From positions 677,354 through 741,353 of the forward strand of contig NW_017804509.1 of the NCBI RefSeq assembly GCF_001625305.1: DNA of 64,000 bases, written 5' to 3'. Shown piece by piece: positions 63,883 through 64,000 of the stretch (positions are counted from its first letter, which is position 1; every line of letters starts with the position of its first letter). The position numbers and the translations under genes are program-made. The notes below the pieces were generated by a model that saw only the letters and a list, made by a program, of their open reading frames with translations, was not told where the DNA came from and searched no databases. The stretch comes from Branchiostoma belcheri. Lineage: Eukaryota > Chordata > Leptocardii > Amphioxiformes > Branchiostomatidae.

Positions 63883-64000
63883 GTACGAAACCTTCTGTTC
63901 CAAGCACCGAGGCAGCATGTACTACCCAACAATAGTCCCAAAGGTTCCAAAAAAAATTGTTTTCACTTAGGTACGGAATCTGTTACTCCCAGCACCCAGG

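Overview
This is intron-rich animal nuclear DNA, with spliced genes, GT/AG exon borders, long CA/GT, TTCA, TTTC and GA microsatellites, tRNA-derived SINEs, CR1/L2-like LINE pieces and many short hairpin DNA elements. The gene content is one ANKS1-type gene, a dermatopontin-like family, and an acidic secreted protein I do not recognise. Together with the repeat style this points to an invertebrate deuterostome, most likely a lancelet (Branchiostoma). The species call is inference. All gene models below were built by eye by joining exons through splice sites with matching phase; no transcript evidence was available.

Layout. (1) About 1-11.3 kb: a cluster of small secreted dermatopontin-like genes. 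Two complete minus-strand genes are present (4,405-6,938 and 9,775-11,156, each 200 codons). There is also the last exon of a plus-strand gene that starts outside the window (764-806) and an orphan plus-strand first exon (3,266-3,334). A divergent satellite array (7.13-8.67 kb) separates the two complete genes. (2) About 11.3-15.4 kb: repeats only (SINEs, LINE tails, hairpin elements, GA/CA tracts). (3) 15.5-27.4 (possibly 27.9) kb: a plus-strand gene of about 1,215 codons. It encodes a secreted, extremely Glu-rich protein with a signal peptide, one EF-hand, a six-cysteine domain, about seven glycosylatable helical repeats, a second six-cysteine domain and an acidic tail. Four CCAAT boxes spaced exactly 31 bp apart lie upstream. 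(4) About 27.4-31.2 kb: LINE and hairpin-element insertions, some nested. (5) 31.9 kb to the right edge: the single ANKS1 (Odin/AIDA-1 type) gene, plus strand, 22 constitutive exons plus one possible 45-nt cassette, 1,380 codons read to 63,882 and continuing past the window. It carries N-terminal ankyrin repeats, a long low-complexity linker, two SAM domains and a PTB domain.

The most unusual pattern crosses gene boundaries. Exon edges with their splice site, often with flanking intron, have been copied locally beside the true exon at nine places in three unrelated genes. Several spacings are 160-195 bp, and one 463-bp block at 61.0/62.2 kb looks identical in both copies. This is either an active local duplication process or uncollapsed haplotypes in a highly heterozygous genome. 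The unrecognised acidic gene is the best candidate for something not previously described.
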